Shown piece after piece: positions 18,553 to 27,512 of a DNA stretch of 64,000 nt. The notes under the pieces are model-generated. The model ran no database searches. It had not been told where the DNA came from and saw only the letters and a list, made by a program, of their open reading frames with translations. Source of the DNA: Bin87 sp965222895 (GTDB taxonomy: Bacteria > Chloroflexota > Dehalococcoidia > Lucifugimonadales > UBA3495); contig CBDCVB010000002.1 of the NCBI GenBank assembly GCA_965222895.1, forward strand, positions 310,001 through 374,000, read 5' to 3'. Every line of letters begins with the position of its first letter. Position 1 is the first letter of the stretch. The position numbers and the translations under genes are program-made.

Positions 18553-18672
18553 CATCCCGGCCGGCGTGGTTATCGGCGTCTTTAACTGGGCTGCGTTGAC
18601 TGGGGAGACCGGTGCGGCCGGGGCCGATGCCAACTCGGCAACGCTGGATACATCGGGGCACAGGGGCAGACG

Positions 18673-18804
18673 ATGGCGCAGTCATTCTCGGTTGAAGAGA
18701 TAATCCGGAGGCCGGCCGGCCAGGTTTGGGACACGCTGATCGACTGGAGCAACGCCCATCGCTGGATGTCTGGTATCGACCGGATGGACATTCACGGAGC
18801 CTGA
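18673..18804 (+). pseudogene. SRPBCC/START-like domain remnant
   Basis: Forty-four codons encode FSVEEIIRRPAGQVWDTL and WSNAHRWMSGIDRMDIHG, the N-terminal strand and helix of a polyketide-cyclase/AHSA1-like fold. The frame then stops. EPEPVAGRVES follows in another frame, as expected after a small indel. No further domain sequence is found before the YihY gene, so the 3' part is lost. The stretch 18553-18672 shows nothing recognisable. Confidence 0.5.
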
Positions 18805-18898
18805 ACCGGTCGCGGGACGGGTAGAGTCGATTGGCGCCGGCCCTGGTTAGCCCTGCCGGTTGCAAAATATCCTGCGCTGTTGTGATAATTGTTTGAAC

Positions 18899-19909
18899 AT
18901 GAAAACCCAGCAGTGGCAGAGATCGAAAGTCCTGGCGACGTTTTGGCTGCGCCGGCGTATTCGGCGTCTGCGTGCCAAAGCATCGCGGATTCAGGCCCGA
19001 CTGGATTCGATACCGCCCTTTGCGTTGGTGGGCCGCACGGTGCGCGAACTGCGCGACGACGACGCTACGCACATGGCTGCTGGCGTTGCCTTTTATGCCA
19101 TCCTGTCGCTGTTCCCCATGACGCTGGGGCTGGTGGCCCTGTTGAGCGTCGTTCTGGATTCCACCGACGTTCAGGCGCAGCTGGTGGCTTTCTTTCTGAC
19201 CTATTTGCCCGGCGGAACGGATACGCTGAACACCGACGTGGACGCGGTGGGAAGTGTGAGGAGTTTCCTCGGCATCTTCAGTTTGATTGGTTTATTCTGG
19301 ACTGCCAGCGCGGTATTCGGGGCCATCAGTCGGGCCGTCAATCGGGCGTGGGACGTGCATCGAGACCGCCCCTTCTGGCTGGCCAAGTTGCGGCACATCG
19401 CGATGGCGGTCGGCGTGGGGCTGTTGTTCCTGCTTTCGGTGGGCACCACTGCGTTGTTGCAGTTCCTGGCCCAATTCAACCTGGGCGGCGCCGGCCGGAT
19501 CGAATTTCTGGCCGGTGAGGGCACGAGCATCATCGCCAGGTTGATCCCGTTCGTATTCACGCTGGCGATTTTCCTGCTGATTTACAAATACATCCCCAAC
19601 ACGAAAACGCACTGGCGATACATCTGGCCCGGCGTCCTGCTGGCCGGCATCGCGTTCGAGGTTAGCAAAAGTGGCTTCGTCCTTTATCTGGACCACTTCG
19701 CCGACTACGAAAAAGTTTACGGTTCTCTGGGATCGGTGGTGGCGTTGCTGGTGTGGATCTATTTCTCGGCCTTCATTTTGATTGCCGGGGCCGAATTGTC
19801 ATCGGAATACGGGCGGATGCGGGAAGGAATAGATCGGGGCCGGCTGATAGAACATCGAAACCTCAGCAGCGCAGATGGGCAGGTTGGTCCAGAGCCTGTT
19901 GACAATTAG
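18899..19909 (+). CDS. YihY/BrkB family inner membrane protein
   Basis: A membrane protein of 336 residues from ATG 18899, with a TTG-led extension from 18860 possible. It has about six hydrophobic segments. HMAAGVAFYAILSLFPM is the conserved first helix of the family, LIGLFWTASAVFGAISRAVNRAWDV the signature middle, and GSVVALLVWIYFSAFILIAGAELSSEYGR the family end. Members are often misnamed ribonuclease BN; the real role is unknown. The last four codons and the stop come from a dispersed repeat that begins at 19898. Confidence 0.85.
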   Translation: MKTQQWQRSKVLATFWLRRRIRRLRAKASRIQARLDSIPPFALVGRTVRELRDDDATHMAAGVAFYAILSLFPMTLGLVALLSVVLDSTDVQAQLVAFFLTYLPGGTDTLNTDVDAVGSVRSFLGIFSLIGLFWTASAVFGAISRAVNRAWDVHRDRPFWLAKLRHIAMAVGVGLLFLLSVGTTALLQFLAQFNLGGAGRIEFLAGEGTSIIARLIPFVFTLAIFLLIYKYIPNTKTHWRYIWPGVLLAGIAFEVSKSGFVLYLDHFADYEKVYGSLGSVVALLVWIYFSAFILIAGAELSSEYGRMREGIDRGRLIEHRNLSSADGQVGPEPVDN

Positions 19910-19981
19910 CAAAGCCGCCACTCCCGCGAAAGCGGGAGTCCAGAGCGGGTATGATGAAAGAATGAGAACCGTGATTATCGA
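19898..19981. repeat. Dispersed REP-like element, copy 1
   Basis: Starts GTTGACAATT, contains the palindrome CTCCCGCGAAAGCGGGAG, and ends near GTGATTATCGA. A second copy lies at 26365-26485. It overlaps the YihY gene end and supplies its stop codon. Confidence 0.75.
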
Positions 19982-20051
19982 AAGTCGCTCATACGTAAAA
20001 CCCTGCAATATTGACCAACGGATGCTATCATAGCTTGTGGGGTGAACTGCT

Positions 20052-21884
20052 TTGAGTGACTACCGGAACAACAATATCCGAAATTTGGCCATCATAGCCC
20101 ATGTCGATCACGGTAAGACGACGCTGGTTGATGCGTTGTTGAAACAGGGCAAGGTGTTCCGCGACCACCAGCAGGTTGGCGAGCTGATCATGGACACCAA
20201 CCCGCTGGAGCGGGAGCGCGGCATCACCATCCTGGCCAAAAATGCCTCGGTTTCCTACCAGGGCGTTCGGATTAACATCATCGACACGCCGGGCCATGCC
20301 GATTTCAGCGGGGAGGTGGAACGCGTGATGAACATGGCCGACGGCTGCCTGCTGCTGGTGGATGCCGTGGACGGCCCCATGCCCCAGACGACTTACGTGC
20401 TGCGCCAGGCGCTACAACAGAACGTGACGCCCATGGTGGTAATCAACAAGGTTGATCGCCCCGAGGCCAGGGTTGCCGAAGTGGTTGACCTGGTTCAGGA
20501 TTTGTTCCTGGAACTGGCGACCAAATCCGAGCAACTCGATTATCCGGTGTTGTACGCCTCGGCCCGCGAGGGCTACGCATCCGCCGACCCGAACGTTCGG
20601 GGGACGGATATGCAGCCTCTTTTTAAGGCGATTCTCGATTCGGTGCCAGCGCCTGCCGGCGACCCGGGCGCTCCGCTGCAAATGCTGGTTGCGGCGCTGG
20701 ACTACAACAATTACATGGGTCAGGTGGCCGTGGGCCGCATTACCAACGGCACACTCAAGCTGCGCGACGACGTGGCTTTGATGACCCTTAACGGTGAACC
20801 CACCATCCACAACCTGGAACGCATCTGCGTGTTCCGGGGCATGGAAAAGGTGGAAGTAGCGGAAGCCTATGCCGGGGACGTGGTGGCGCTTACCGGCCCG
20901 GAGGGGGTTTCGATAGGCGATACCATAGCCGGCCGCGAAAACCCGGTGGCACTGCCGTCCATCGACATCAACGAACCGACGGTGCGGATGACATTCGGCG
21001 TCAGCACGTCGCCTTTCATGGGCAAGGAAGGTTCGCACTGCACGTCCCGCAATTTGTACGAGCGGCTCATGCGTGAGCTGCGAACCAACGTCAGTATGCG
21101 GGTGGAAACCACTCCGAGCCCGGACCTGTTCGTGGTTGCCGGACGGGGGGAGTTGCACCTTTCCATTCTCGTCGAGACCATGCGTCGCGAGCAGTACGAA
21201 TTCCAGGTGTCCCGTCCCGCGCCGATTACCAAAGTCGTTGACGGCAAAATCCACGAGCCATTCGAGATTCTCAATTTGACCACCCGTGAAGAGTACGTGG
21301 GGGCGCTGACTGAATACCTGTCCGGGCACCTGGGCCAGATGCGGGATATGCGGTACGACGAGAACGGCTACGTTCACATGGAGTACAAGATACCCACGCG
21401 CGGGCTGATTGGCTTCAACGCTTTTTTCCTGCGGACCACCCGTGGCGACGGCGTGAAGAACAGCATTTTCACGTCCTATGAACCGATGGAAGGCGAAATA
21501 AAGTCCCAGCGCAGCGGTGTATTGGTAGCATCCGAGGGCGGGCCGGCCGTTACCTATGGGCTGCTGAACGCCCAGGGCCGTGGCGACACTTTCATCGATC
21601 CTGGCACCATGGTTTACCCAGGAATGATCGTCGGCAGCCAGCGTCGGGACGGCGATATCGAGGTAAACGTCTGCAAGGAAAAGAAGCTGACCAATATGCG
21701 CTCGTCAACGGCAGACGTGGCCAAACGGCTGAACGCTACCATTCGGATGAGCCTGGAGGAGGCCCTGGCGTTTATCGACGACGATGAGCTCGTTGAGGTT
21801 ACGCCCCTGAACCTGCGCCTGCGCAAGATGGAACTGTCCGCCCGGGGCCGCAAAAGGCAGCGCCGTGATGGAGCCCGCGCCTAA
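20052..21884 (+). CDS. typA: Ribosome-associated GTPase TypA/BipA
   Basis: A 610-residue translational GTPase of full length. AHVDHGKT (16-23) is the P-loop, RGITI the switch I region, DTPGHADF the G3 motif and NKVD the G4 motif, followed by SAREG-like G5. EF-G-like domains follow, then the TypA-specific C-terminus (IPTRGLIGFNAFFLRTTRGD). The start is TTG with GGGGTG upstream. It binds the ribosome and aids assembly and stress adaptation. It is the one clear housekeeping gene here and the best anchor for taxonomy. A weak extended -10 (TGCTATCAT) lies just upstream. Confidence 0.95.
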   Translation: MSDYRNNNIRNLAIIAHVDHGKTTLVDALLKQGKVFRDHQQVGELIMDTNPLERERGITILAKNASVSYQGVRINIIDTPGHADFSGEVERVMNMADGCLLLVDAVDGPMPQTTYVLRQALQQNVTPMVVINKVDRPEARVAEVVDLVQDLFLELATKSEQLDYPVLYASAREGYASADPNVRGTDMQPLFKAILDSVPAPAGDPGAPLQMLVAALDYNNYMGQVAVGRITNGTLKLRDDVALMTLNGEPTIHNLERICVFRGMEKVEVAEAYAGDVVALTGPEGVSIGDTIAGRENPVALPSIDINEPTVRMTFGVSTSPFMGKEGSHCTSRNLYERLMRELRTNVSMRVETTPSPDLFVVAGRGELHLSILVETMRREQYEFQVSRPAPITKVVDGKIHEPFEILNLTTREEYVGALTEYLSGHLGQMRDMRYDENGYVHMEYKIPTRGLIGFNAFFLRTTRGDGVKNSIFTSYEPMEGEIKSQRSGVLVASEGGPAVTYGLLNAQGRGDTFIDPGTMVYPGMIVGSQRRDGDIEVNVCKEKKLTNMRSSTADVAKRLNATIRMSLEEALAFIDDDELVEVTPLNLRLRKMELSARGRKRQRRDGARA

Positions 21885-21947
21885 ACCAGGGTGACTGACG
21901 CGGGCGTCGCAACGCGTTGGCCCCGGCGGACGGGGCGTTGATTTCCG

Positions 21948-23486
21948 CTACTGGGTTTTGATCCAATCAGCGACGCGCTCCCCGATGGTTATTGCGGTTG
22001 TGTTGGTGTTGGCGCGCACCACGTTCGGCATAACGGATGTGTCTGCTACCCGCAATCCTTCCAGCCCTCGAACCCGGCAGAACTGGTCAACCACGGCCAT
22101 GGGGTCGGAATCGGGGCCCATTTTGCAGGTGCCGGCCAGATGCTGCGAAGTGGTGACATTGCGGTTGAGCCAGTCGTCCAACGTCGCGTCGGAAACCAGA
22201 TCGTCGTGGGTCGGGGTCAACGGGCCGTCGACGATGTCCTTGAAGGCATCGTGTTCCAGCAATCCGAAGCAGATGCGCACGGCTTCACGCAACCGCTCCC
22301 GGTCTGATTGTTCTTCCAGGAACCCGTAGTACAGATTGGGCTGGTCGTGAGGGTTTGACGATGCGAGGGTAACCTCGCCCTGGCCGGCGGCCAGCTCCAG
22401 GATGCAGGAGAACCGCACGCCCTCGCCTTCCAGCGGGTCGCCGCCCAAGGGGAATGAGAAGGAGGAAGGCATTATCTGGATGTCGTTGCGGAGGTTAGAG
22501 CCGCTCGCCGTGTAGCGCAAAGCGGCCTGAATGCGGGGCGCCTCGGCGTCTTGCGGGAAATCGTCCTTGACGCGCAGGCGCACCGGAGCCATCGGGTGGT
22601 CACGGAAATTCTTGCCCACGCCGGGGGAGTCCAAAACGACCGAAATGCCGTGGCTGCGCAGATGGTCGGCGGGGCCCACGCCGGAGAGCATCAGTAGCTG
22701 CGGCGAAGCGATGGCGCCGCCGCTGAGCACAACTTCGTCGGCTTCGACCTGAAAAATCTCGCCGCCACTTTCGACTTCAACGCCCGATACTTTGTTGCCC
22801 ACGAACAGAATGCGCCGCACTACCACGTTGCCCCGCACGGTCAGATTCAGCCGGTGCCGGTTAGGGTTGATGTAGGTCAAGCCCGTGCTCATGCGGATGC
22901 CGTTGGGGTTGTTCATCGGGATGGGGCCAACGCCGCCGGAATCGGGATGGTTCAAATCCGGGTCTTCCCGGTATCCAGCGTCAATTGCCGATTGATAAAA
23001 GGCGTTTTGGAAGGGCAACCATTCCGACTTTTGGAAACGACGCACCGGTATAGGCCCGTCGGTGCCGTGGAAGTCGTCGCGGATGTCGGTATCGGTTTCC
23101 AGCTTTCGGAGGTAGGGCAGGACGTTGACGTAAGCCCATTCATCGTTGCCCATTGCCGCCCACGAGTCATAGTCTTCCGGAACGCCGCGCAGGATAACCT
23201 GGCCGTTGATGGCGCTGGTGCCCCCGACGACTTTGCCGCGCGGCACCGGCATGGGTTCGGTTTGCTCGGGGCGACCCTGTGCCTGGAATGACCAGTTGTG
23301 GGGCGCGCCGGGCGTGGACGCCGTGGCGTTGTAACCGAATTTCAGGTCGTCCGGGTAGTTCTCAAAGTCGGGATAGTCGGGGCCCGCTTCCAGCAGCAGC
23401 ACCGAGCGATTGGGGTCTTCCGAAAGCCGGGCGGCAACGACACAACCCGCCGAACCGGCGCCGATAACGATGACGTCGTATTTCAT
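21948..23486 (-). CDS. GMC family FAD-dependent oxidoreductase, paralog 1
   Basis: 512 residues. VIGAGSAGCVVAARLSEDP (from residue 7) binds FAD, GKVVGGTSAINGQ and GAIASPQLLMLSGVGP are the two GMC signatures, and SQHLAGTCKMG carries the catalytic His. Family members oxidise alcohols such as choline, glucose or aryl alcohols; the substrate here is unknown. GGAGG precedes the ATG. A paralog of the same length lies at 33753-35291. Neighbours (SMP-30 lactonase, amidohydrolase 2) suggest sequential alcohol oxidation and lactone hydrolysis. Confidence 0.9.
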   Translation of the reverse strand: MKYDVIVIGAGSAGCVVAARLSEDPNRSVLLLEAGPDYPDFENYPDDLKFGYNATASTPGAPHNWSFQAQGRPEQTEPMPVPRGKVVGGTSAINGQVILRGVPEDYDSWAAMGNDEWAYVNVLPYLRKLETDTDIRDDFHGTDGPIPVRRFQKSEWLPFQNAFYQSAIDAGYREDPDLNHPDSGGVGPIPMNNPNGIRMSTGLTYINPNRHRLNLTVRGNVVVRRILFVGNKVSGVEVESGGEIFQVEADEVVLSGGAIASPQLLMLSGVGPADHLRSHGISVVLDSPGVGKNFRDHPMAPVRLRVKDDFPQDAEAPRIQAALRYTASGSNLRNDIQIMPSSFSFPLGGDPLEGEGVRFSCILELAAGQGEVTLASSNPHDQPNLYYGFLEEQSDRERLREAVRICFGLLEHDAFKDIVDGPLTPTHDDLVSDATLDDWLNRNVTTSQHLAGTCKMGPDSDPMAVVDQFCRVRGLEGLRVADTSVMPNVVRANTNTTAITIGERVADWIKTQ

Positions 23487-23552
23487 GATGTGTTTCCTCC
23501 GGGTGATTCATCAGTGCGGGTGCGACCATCGGGGCGAGTTCTGGGGCGGTGG

Positions 23553-24470
23553 CTACCGAACCGGCGGCCACATTATCCAGCCGCGACGCCCGGTGTTGCG
23601 CAGCCGCAGGAGGTGCCCCCCGATGGTGGTAACGTACAGGCTGCTCTGGTCGGCGTCGCCGAAGGCGCAGTTGGTCGGCATATCCACACCCACCGGCATC
23701 GGGTAGGTTTCCAGAACTCTGCCCTGCGGTGTCCAGACGTAAATCATGGGGCCCGGCCCGCTCTCGAAGTTGCCGGCGGTGCCGACGATGTTGCCTTCCG
23801 AATCGAGGCACATACCGTCAATGCCGCGCTGCGGGCCGCGGTGGTCCTGACCGAACTGGTGCAGCACGATGTACTGGCCCAACGACCCGTCGGCATCGAT
23901 GGGATACGAGCGTAGCTCGCGCACACCGCCAGGCTCGGTGTCGGTCTGGATCATGTACAGACGACTGTCGTCCGGCGAAATGAGCAATCCATTGGTGCCG
24001 GTGGTGTCAAAGGTCATTCGCTGGCAGATCCAGGCGCCGTCGGGTTGCGGGTCGGCGCGCAGAATGTCCTTGTTCGCGATTACCTGTTGTTCGCTGGCGT
24101 CGATGTTGACGGCGTTCCACGGATTGCTGAACCAGATGCGGCCCTGGCGGTCGATGGCAAGGTCGTTGGGTGTGTTTAATGGCTGGCCATCCAAAGCGTC
24201 AGCGATAGTGGTGGTGCTGCCGTCCGTCTCGAAGCGAACGATGGCGCGCCCGCCGGAGCAGCAGCCGTAGAGGTGGCCAGCAGCGTCGAAGGCGAGGCCG
24301 TTGGTGTGGTTGGTGTTCTCACGGTAGATGCCGCACTCCCCGGTCTCGGGGTCGTAGGCCATGATGCGGCTGGCCGGAATGTAAGTAAACAGCATCCGCT
24401 TGCCATCCCAGGCGGGGCCTTCGGTCAAGCGGCTGAATGGTCCGGCGACGTGTTCCCATTGCAGTGTCAT
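23553..24470 (-). CDS. SMP-30/gluconolactonase/LRE family protein
   Basis: A 305-residue six-bladed propeller from ATG 24470, preceded by AGGAG; the longer frame from 24533 has no site. Family signatures are RLTEGPAWDG at the start, HTNGLAFDAAGHLYGC, TPNDLAIDRQGRIWFSNPW and GIDGMCLDSEGNIV, carrying the metal-binding Glu, Asn and Asp residues. It hydrolyses sugar-type lactones. It lies 66 bp upstream of GMC paralog 1 on the same strand, so the two may form one unit. Confidence 0.85.
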   Translation of the reverse strand: MTLQWEHVAGPFSRLTEGPAWDGKRMLFTYIPASRIMAYDPETGECGIYRENTNHTNGLAFDAAGHLYGCCSGGRAIVRFETDGSTTTIADALDGQPLNTPNDLAIDRQGRIWFSNPWNAVNIDASEQQVIANKDILRADPQPDGAWICQRMTFDTTGTNGLLISPDDSRLYMIQTDTEPGGVRELRSYPIDADGSLGQYIVLHQFGQDHRGPQRGIDGMCLDSEGNIVGTAGNFESGPGPMIYVWTPQGRVLETYPMPVGVDMPTNCAFGDADQSSLYVTTIGGHLLRLRNTGRRGWIMWPPVR

Positions 24471-24579
24471 GGTGTACTCCTGGGTGAAAATGTTGGGGCG
24501 AAAATATTGGCGGTGTGGGGGCTTCATCCTCACGGCAACTCTCTCCCTTGATTGGGAGAGGGAGCGAATAGAGGACTTG

Positions 24580-25581
24580 CTAGAGGCGGTAGGCCCTAAC
24601 CGCCGTGCCCTGGAACATGGCGGCTTTCTGTGAGGGTGAGAAACCGCTGGTAACGCGCTTAAACGCGTTCCACACTGTGGTGTAGGCGTAGGACGCCTTG
24701 TCCACGGGGAAATTACTTTCGAACATACAGCGTTCCGGCCCGAACCGGTCGATGCAGAAGGTTAGCCAGGGCGCGATGACCTCGGCTACCTCGGCAGAAG
24801 TCGGCGGAACGGGTTGCAGATTCCAGCCGTGACCGCTGATCAGGTTGCCAAACCCGCCCAGCTTTACAACCACGTTGGAGTGGGCGGCAACGGCGGCGAT
24901 GCCGGCCTGCCAGTCCGCGAACACCTGCTCCCGGCGCGCAGCGTAGGGACCGACACCGAGGGGACGCCCGACGTGGTTCAGGATGATGGTGGCGTCAGGG
25001 AAGGCTGCCGCCAGGTCGGCCAGTTCACCGAGTTGAGTATGATATACCAGCGCGTCGAAACTCAGGCCCAGCTGCTGCAGGCAATCAAAACCCGCGCGGA
25101 AACTGGAATCCTGCAGCATTCCCGGTGTGTTGGTACTGCCGGGCGCTACTTCGGGACTGGCGTCCCAAGCGCAGGAGAACCTGATGCCCCGGAAACGGTT
25201 GCCGCTGGCGGCGATGTGGGCGTCCAGCACCGGTTGCACCGCTGAGCCCAGCATCAGGTTGGCGTTGGCCACGATGCCGGCGGCGACTGCCGTTGGGCCG
25301 TATTGCCCGCTGGCGCTCTGGGCGGCGATGCCCTGCACAAATTCGGTTTCGCCGACGGACCGCAACTCTTCAGGCCCCTGAGCCCGGTACATGGAATGGC
25401 ATTCGATGAAAACCGTCTGGGCAATGTGGTGACCGCCGCCAACGTCCTCGGTAAGCTGGTCGAGGAGATAGCGGTCGGCGGCGCGATCCCAAAAGTGGTG
25501 GTGTGGGTCGCAAATGGGCAACTCAGGTTCAATGGCGTCTTCCACGACCTGGGCGAGCCATGCTGCGCGTGGACTGGTCAT
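24580..25581 (-). CDS. Amidohydrolase 2 family protein (TIM-barrel hydrolase)
   Basis: 333 residues from ATG 25581, chosen for GGAGGGG 5 nt upstream. ICDPHHHFWD is the HxH metal motif near the N-terminus. ATIILNHVGRPLG holds the strand-five His, and MFESNFPVDKASY the conserved Asp. Members hydrolyse lactones such as pyrone dicarboxylate or L-fuconolactone, or decarboxylate aromatic acids. The pattern FESNFPVDK resembles L-fucono-lactonase-like members. Same strand as the SMP-30 and GMC genes. Confidence 0.85.
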   Translation of the reverse strand: MTSPRAAWLAQVVEDAIEPELPICDPHHHFWDRAADRYLLDQLTEDVGGGHHIAQTVFIECHSMYRAQGPEELRSVGETEFVQGIAAQSASGQYGPTAVAAGIVANANLMLGSAVQPVLDAHIAASGNRFRGIRFSCAWDASPEVAPGSTNTPGMLQDSSFRAGFDCLQQLGLSFDALVYHTQLGELADLAAAFPDATIILNHVGRPLGVGPYAARREQVFADWQAGIAAVAAHSNVVVKLGGFGNLISGHGWNLQPVPPTSAEVAEVIAPWLTFCIDRFGPERCMFESNFPVDKASYAYTTVWNAFKRVTSGFSPSQKAAMFQGTAVRAYRL

Positions 25582-25672
25582 ATCTTCCCCTCCAATCTGT
25601 TGCATCGTGCCGGGGCTAACACTCCGGTGGCCGTGCTGCCGGCCCCGGCTCCCCTGGCGACCGGGCCAGAAC

Positions 25673-26230
25673 CTAGATGGGCAGCGGCGCTTCGGTCAGT
25701 TGCTCCGGCAGTTCAACGCCGAAAGCGTTTACGTTGAACGCCAGCATCGCATAGCAGCCCATGAGGGTGGTCAACTCCGTGGCGCCCGGTACGCCAAATT
25801 GGGCCACCACCGCGTCGAAGGTAGCCTGGCTGACGCGCCGGGTTCGGAAGAATTCCTGTCCGTAGCTCACGACGGCGGCTTCGTCAGGCGCCGGGTTTGG
25901 CAGGTCTCTTTTATCGCGGAGGGAATCCACAATCTCGTCGCGCAGACCCGCCTGACGCGCCGGTGGAGCGTGGGCGTTCCAGATGAACTGGCAGTCATTT
26001 TCCCGAGCCGCCACCAGCATCGCCAACTCGCGAATGCGGGGTTCCAGCGAAGTGTCGGTTCGCAGGTATAGCGCCAAACCGAGCGCTCGCTCGGCGGCAT
26101 CAGGGGCGTTCAGCATGACGGAACCGGGGCCGGTGGTTGGTACTCCGCCGCGCTCCGCTACCATCGCGTCGAAAGCCGCCAGTTGATTTTGTGGCACTGA
26201 TTCTCTGGTTACTATTGGGGTACGAGCCAT
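25673..26230 (-). CDS. Carboxymuconolactone decarboxylase family protein
   Basis: 185 residues from ATG 26230 with GGAGG 6 nt upstream; the longer frame reads into a repeat-rich spacer and is rejected. LEPRIRELAMLVAARENDCQFIWNAHAPPA is the core helix, with Cys replacing the usual redox Cys-x2-Cys pair (ENDC-x5-AH). Such AhpD-like proteins act as peroxidase partners or decarboxylases; members of this length are mostly uncharacterised. It lies 91 nt upstream of the amidohydrolase gene in the same direction. Confidence 0.8.
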   Translation of the reverse strand: MARTPIVTRESVPQNQLAAFDAMVAERGGVPTTGPGSVMLNAPDAAERALGLALYLRTDTSLEPRIRELAMLVAARENDCQFIWNAHAPPARQAGLRDEIVDSLRDKRDLPNPAPDEAAVVSYGQEFFRTRRVSQATFDAVVAQFGVPGATELTTLMGCYAMLAFNVNAFGVELPEQLTEAPLPI

Positions 26231-26364
26231 GATCCCTCCGTGAGTGTGCGAATGACCTGGACCGAGTCCGCCGGATTGTCCGCGGATTCTGCCGACTTTG
26301 GCGTCACCAACGCCGGTACGACGCGCCAGTTTAGCACTATCTATGGGCCAATCTACTTGAGCTT

Positions 26365-26485
26365 GTTGACAATTGGCAAACCAACCCGTCGCTGCTGCGA
26401 AAGCAGGAGCAACCCAACCCGTCACTCCCGCGAAAGCGGGAGTCTAGAGAGGGTATGGTGAAAGTATCAGAACGGTGATTAACGA
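26365..26485. repeat. Dispersed REP-like element, copy 2, with internal duplication
   Basis: Matches 19898-19981 from GTTGACAATT to the GTGATTAACGA end. It carries an extra diverged copy of the central palindromic part (CCAACCCGTC repeated about 33 bp apart). It lies in the spacer between the CMD and alpha/beta hydrolase genes. Confidence 0.7.
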
Positions 26486-26498
26486 CTTCGGCCACTGG

Positions 26499-26518
26499 AT
26501 TCCCGCTTGCGCGGGAAT
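26499..26518. repeat. Palindrome ATTCCCGC-TTGC-GCGGGAAT
   Basis: Perfect 8-bp arms with a 4-nt loop, followed by GACGG. The form resembles the ATTCCC-n8-GGGAAT repeats known from other bacteria. It lies next to REP copy 2, making a compact intergenic repeat island from 26365 to about 26545. Confidence 0.65.
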
Positions 26519-26645
26519 GACGGCATTTGTGGCGGGAATGACCGTTATGCACTAACGCCCCGTCCGGTCGGCTTGACACTCATCCGTGTTAGAATCCCGG
26601 CGATGCAGTCAAGTTGGATCCCAATTGCTGACCGAGAGGTGCAAC

Positions 26646-27458
26646 GTGAGTAGCGCGAGAATCAATGGAATCGACCTACACTACCAGAGCTACGGCGAAG
26701 GCGACGCCATCGTATTCGCCCACGGCGCCGGCGGCAATCTGCTCAGCTGGTGGCAGCAGATACCATTTTTCTCCCAGCGGTACCGGTGCGTAACATTTGA
26801 CCAGCGTGGTTTCGGCCACTCGTTGGACGTACCCGGGGGGCCGGGCGCCGGGTCTTTTGTCGACGACCTGCGCGGGCTGCTGGACCATCTGGAAATTGAA
26901 TCGGCCCATCTGGTTGCCCAGTCGATGGGCGGCCGCTCCATGCTGGGGTTTGCGGTGGCCTACCCGCAGCGCACCAAAAGCCTGGTGATGGCCGACACTG
27001 TGGGAGGGATGGAGACGCCGGAGGTGCTGGAACAGCAACGCATCTGGCGCGACAGCTACACTGCCAGCGGGGAGATCGGATTCCGGGCGGTGGCGCCGAT
27101 ATTCGTGCAGCGCAATCCCAACCTGGCCAACCTTTACCTCCAGATTTCCCGCACCAACCCGCTGCGACACGAGCCCACCGGAGGGCAGCCCGCCGGGCCG
27201 AGCGCGGACGACCTGGCTCGGCTTACCGTGCCGACGCTCTTTTTTGTAGGCGAGGAAGATACGATTTCGCCGCCGCAGGTGATTGAGGCCGGGGCCAGGG
27301 CTATTCCGGGGGCAAGGCTGCTGAAGGTTCCCGAAGCGGGCCACTCGGTATATTTTGAGAAGCCGGACATCTTCAACTTTGAGGTGTTGCGCTTCATCGA
27401 AAGCGCTGCGGACGTAACAATGACGATAACGGCCGCCGCGGGGGTGGCTGACGACTGA
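26646..27458 (+). CDS. Alpha/beta hydrolase
   Basis: 270 residues from a GTG preceded by GAGAGG; the ATG-led frame from 26586 has no site. VFAHGAGGNLLSWW is the oxyanion region. VAQSMGGRS holds the nucleophile Ser, with Gln in place of the usual His before it. FVGEEDTISP holds the acid and EAGHSVYFEKPD the His. It is an esterase, lactonase or C-C hydrolase of unknown substrate. A crotonase and a nitroreductase gene follow on the same strand. Confidence 0.85.
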   Translation: MSSARINGIDLHYQSYGEGDAIVFAHGAGGNLLSWWQQIPFFSQRYRCVTFDQRGFGHSLDVPGGPGAGSFVDDLRGLLDHLEIESAHLVAQSMGGRSMLGFAVAYPQRTKSLVMADTVGGMETPEVLEQQRIWRDSYTASGEIGFRAVAPIFVQRNPNLANLYLQISRTNPLRHEPTGGQPAGPSADDLARLTVPTLFFVGEEDTISPPQVIEAGARAIPGARLLKVPEAGHSVYFEKPDIFNFEVLRFIESAADVTMTITAAAGVADD

Positions 27459-27512
27459 CAGATTGTCGGCATCAAGTCTGGCTGGCCAGCCGACGCTGAC
27501 GGGGGAGCCGAA

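Noticed and set aside
19912..20051. A possible small RNA or CRISPR repeat at the CTCCCGC palindrome
   Set aside because: There is a single unit here with no regular spacers; it matches a dispersed repeat at 26.4 kb instead.
20412..21377. A 321-codon minus-strand frame opposite typA
   Set aside because: It lies wholly inside the typA gene, has no domain or start signal, and is an antisense shadow.
21885..21947. A terminator between typA and GMC paralog 1
   Set aside because: Only an interrupted hairpin (CCCCG/CGGGG with CAACG/CGTTG) is present and no T tract follows; too weak to annotate.
26573..26595. TTGACA followed by TAGAAT as a promoter for the alpha/beta hydrolase
   Set aside because: The spacer is only 11 bp, too short for a sigma-70 promoter.
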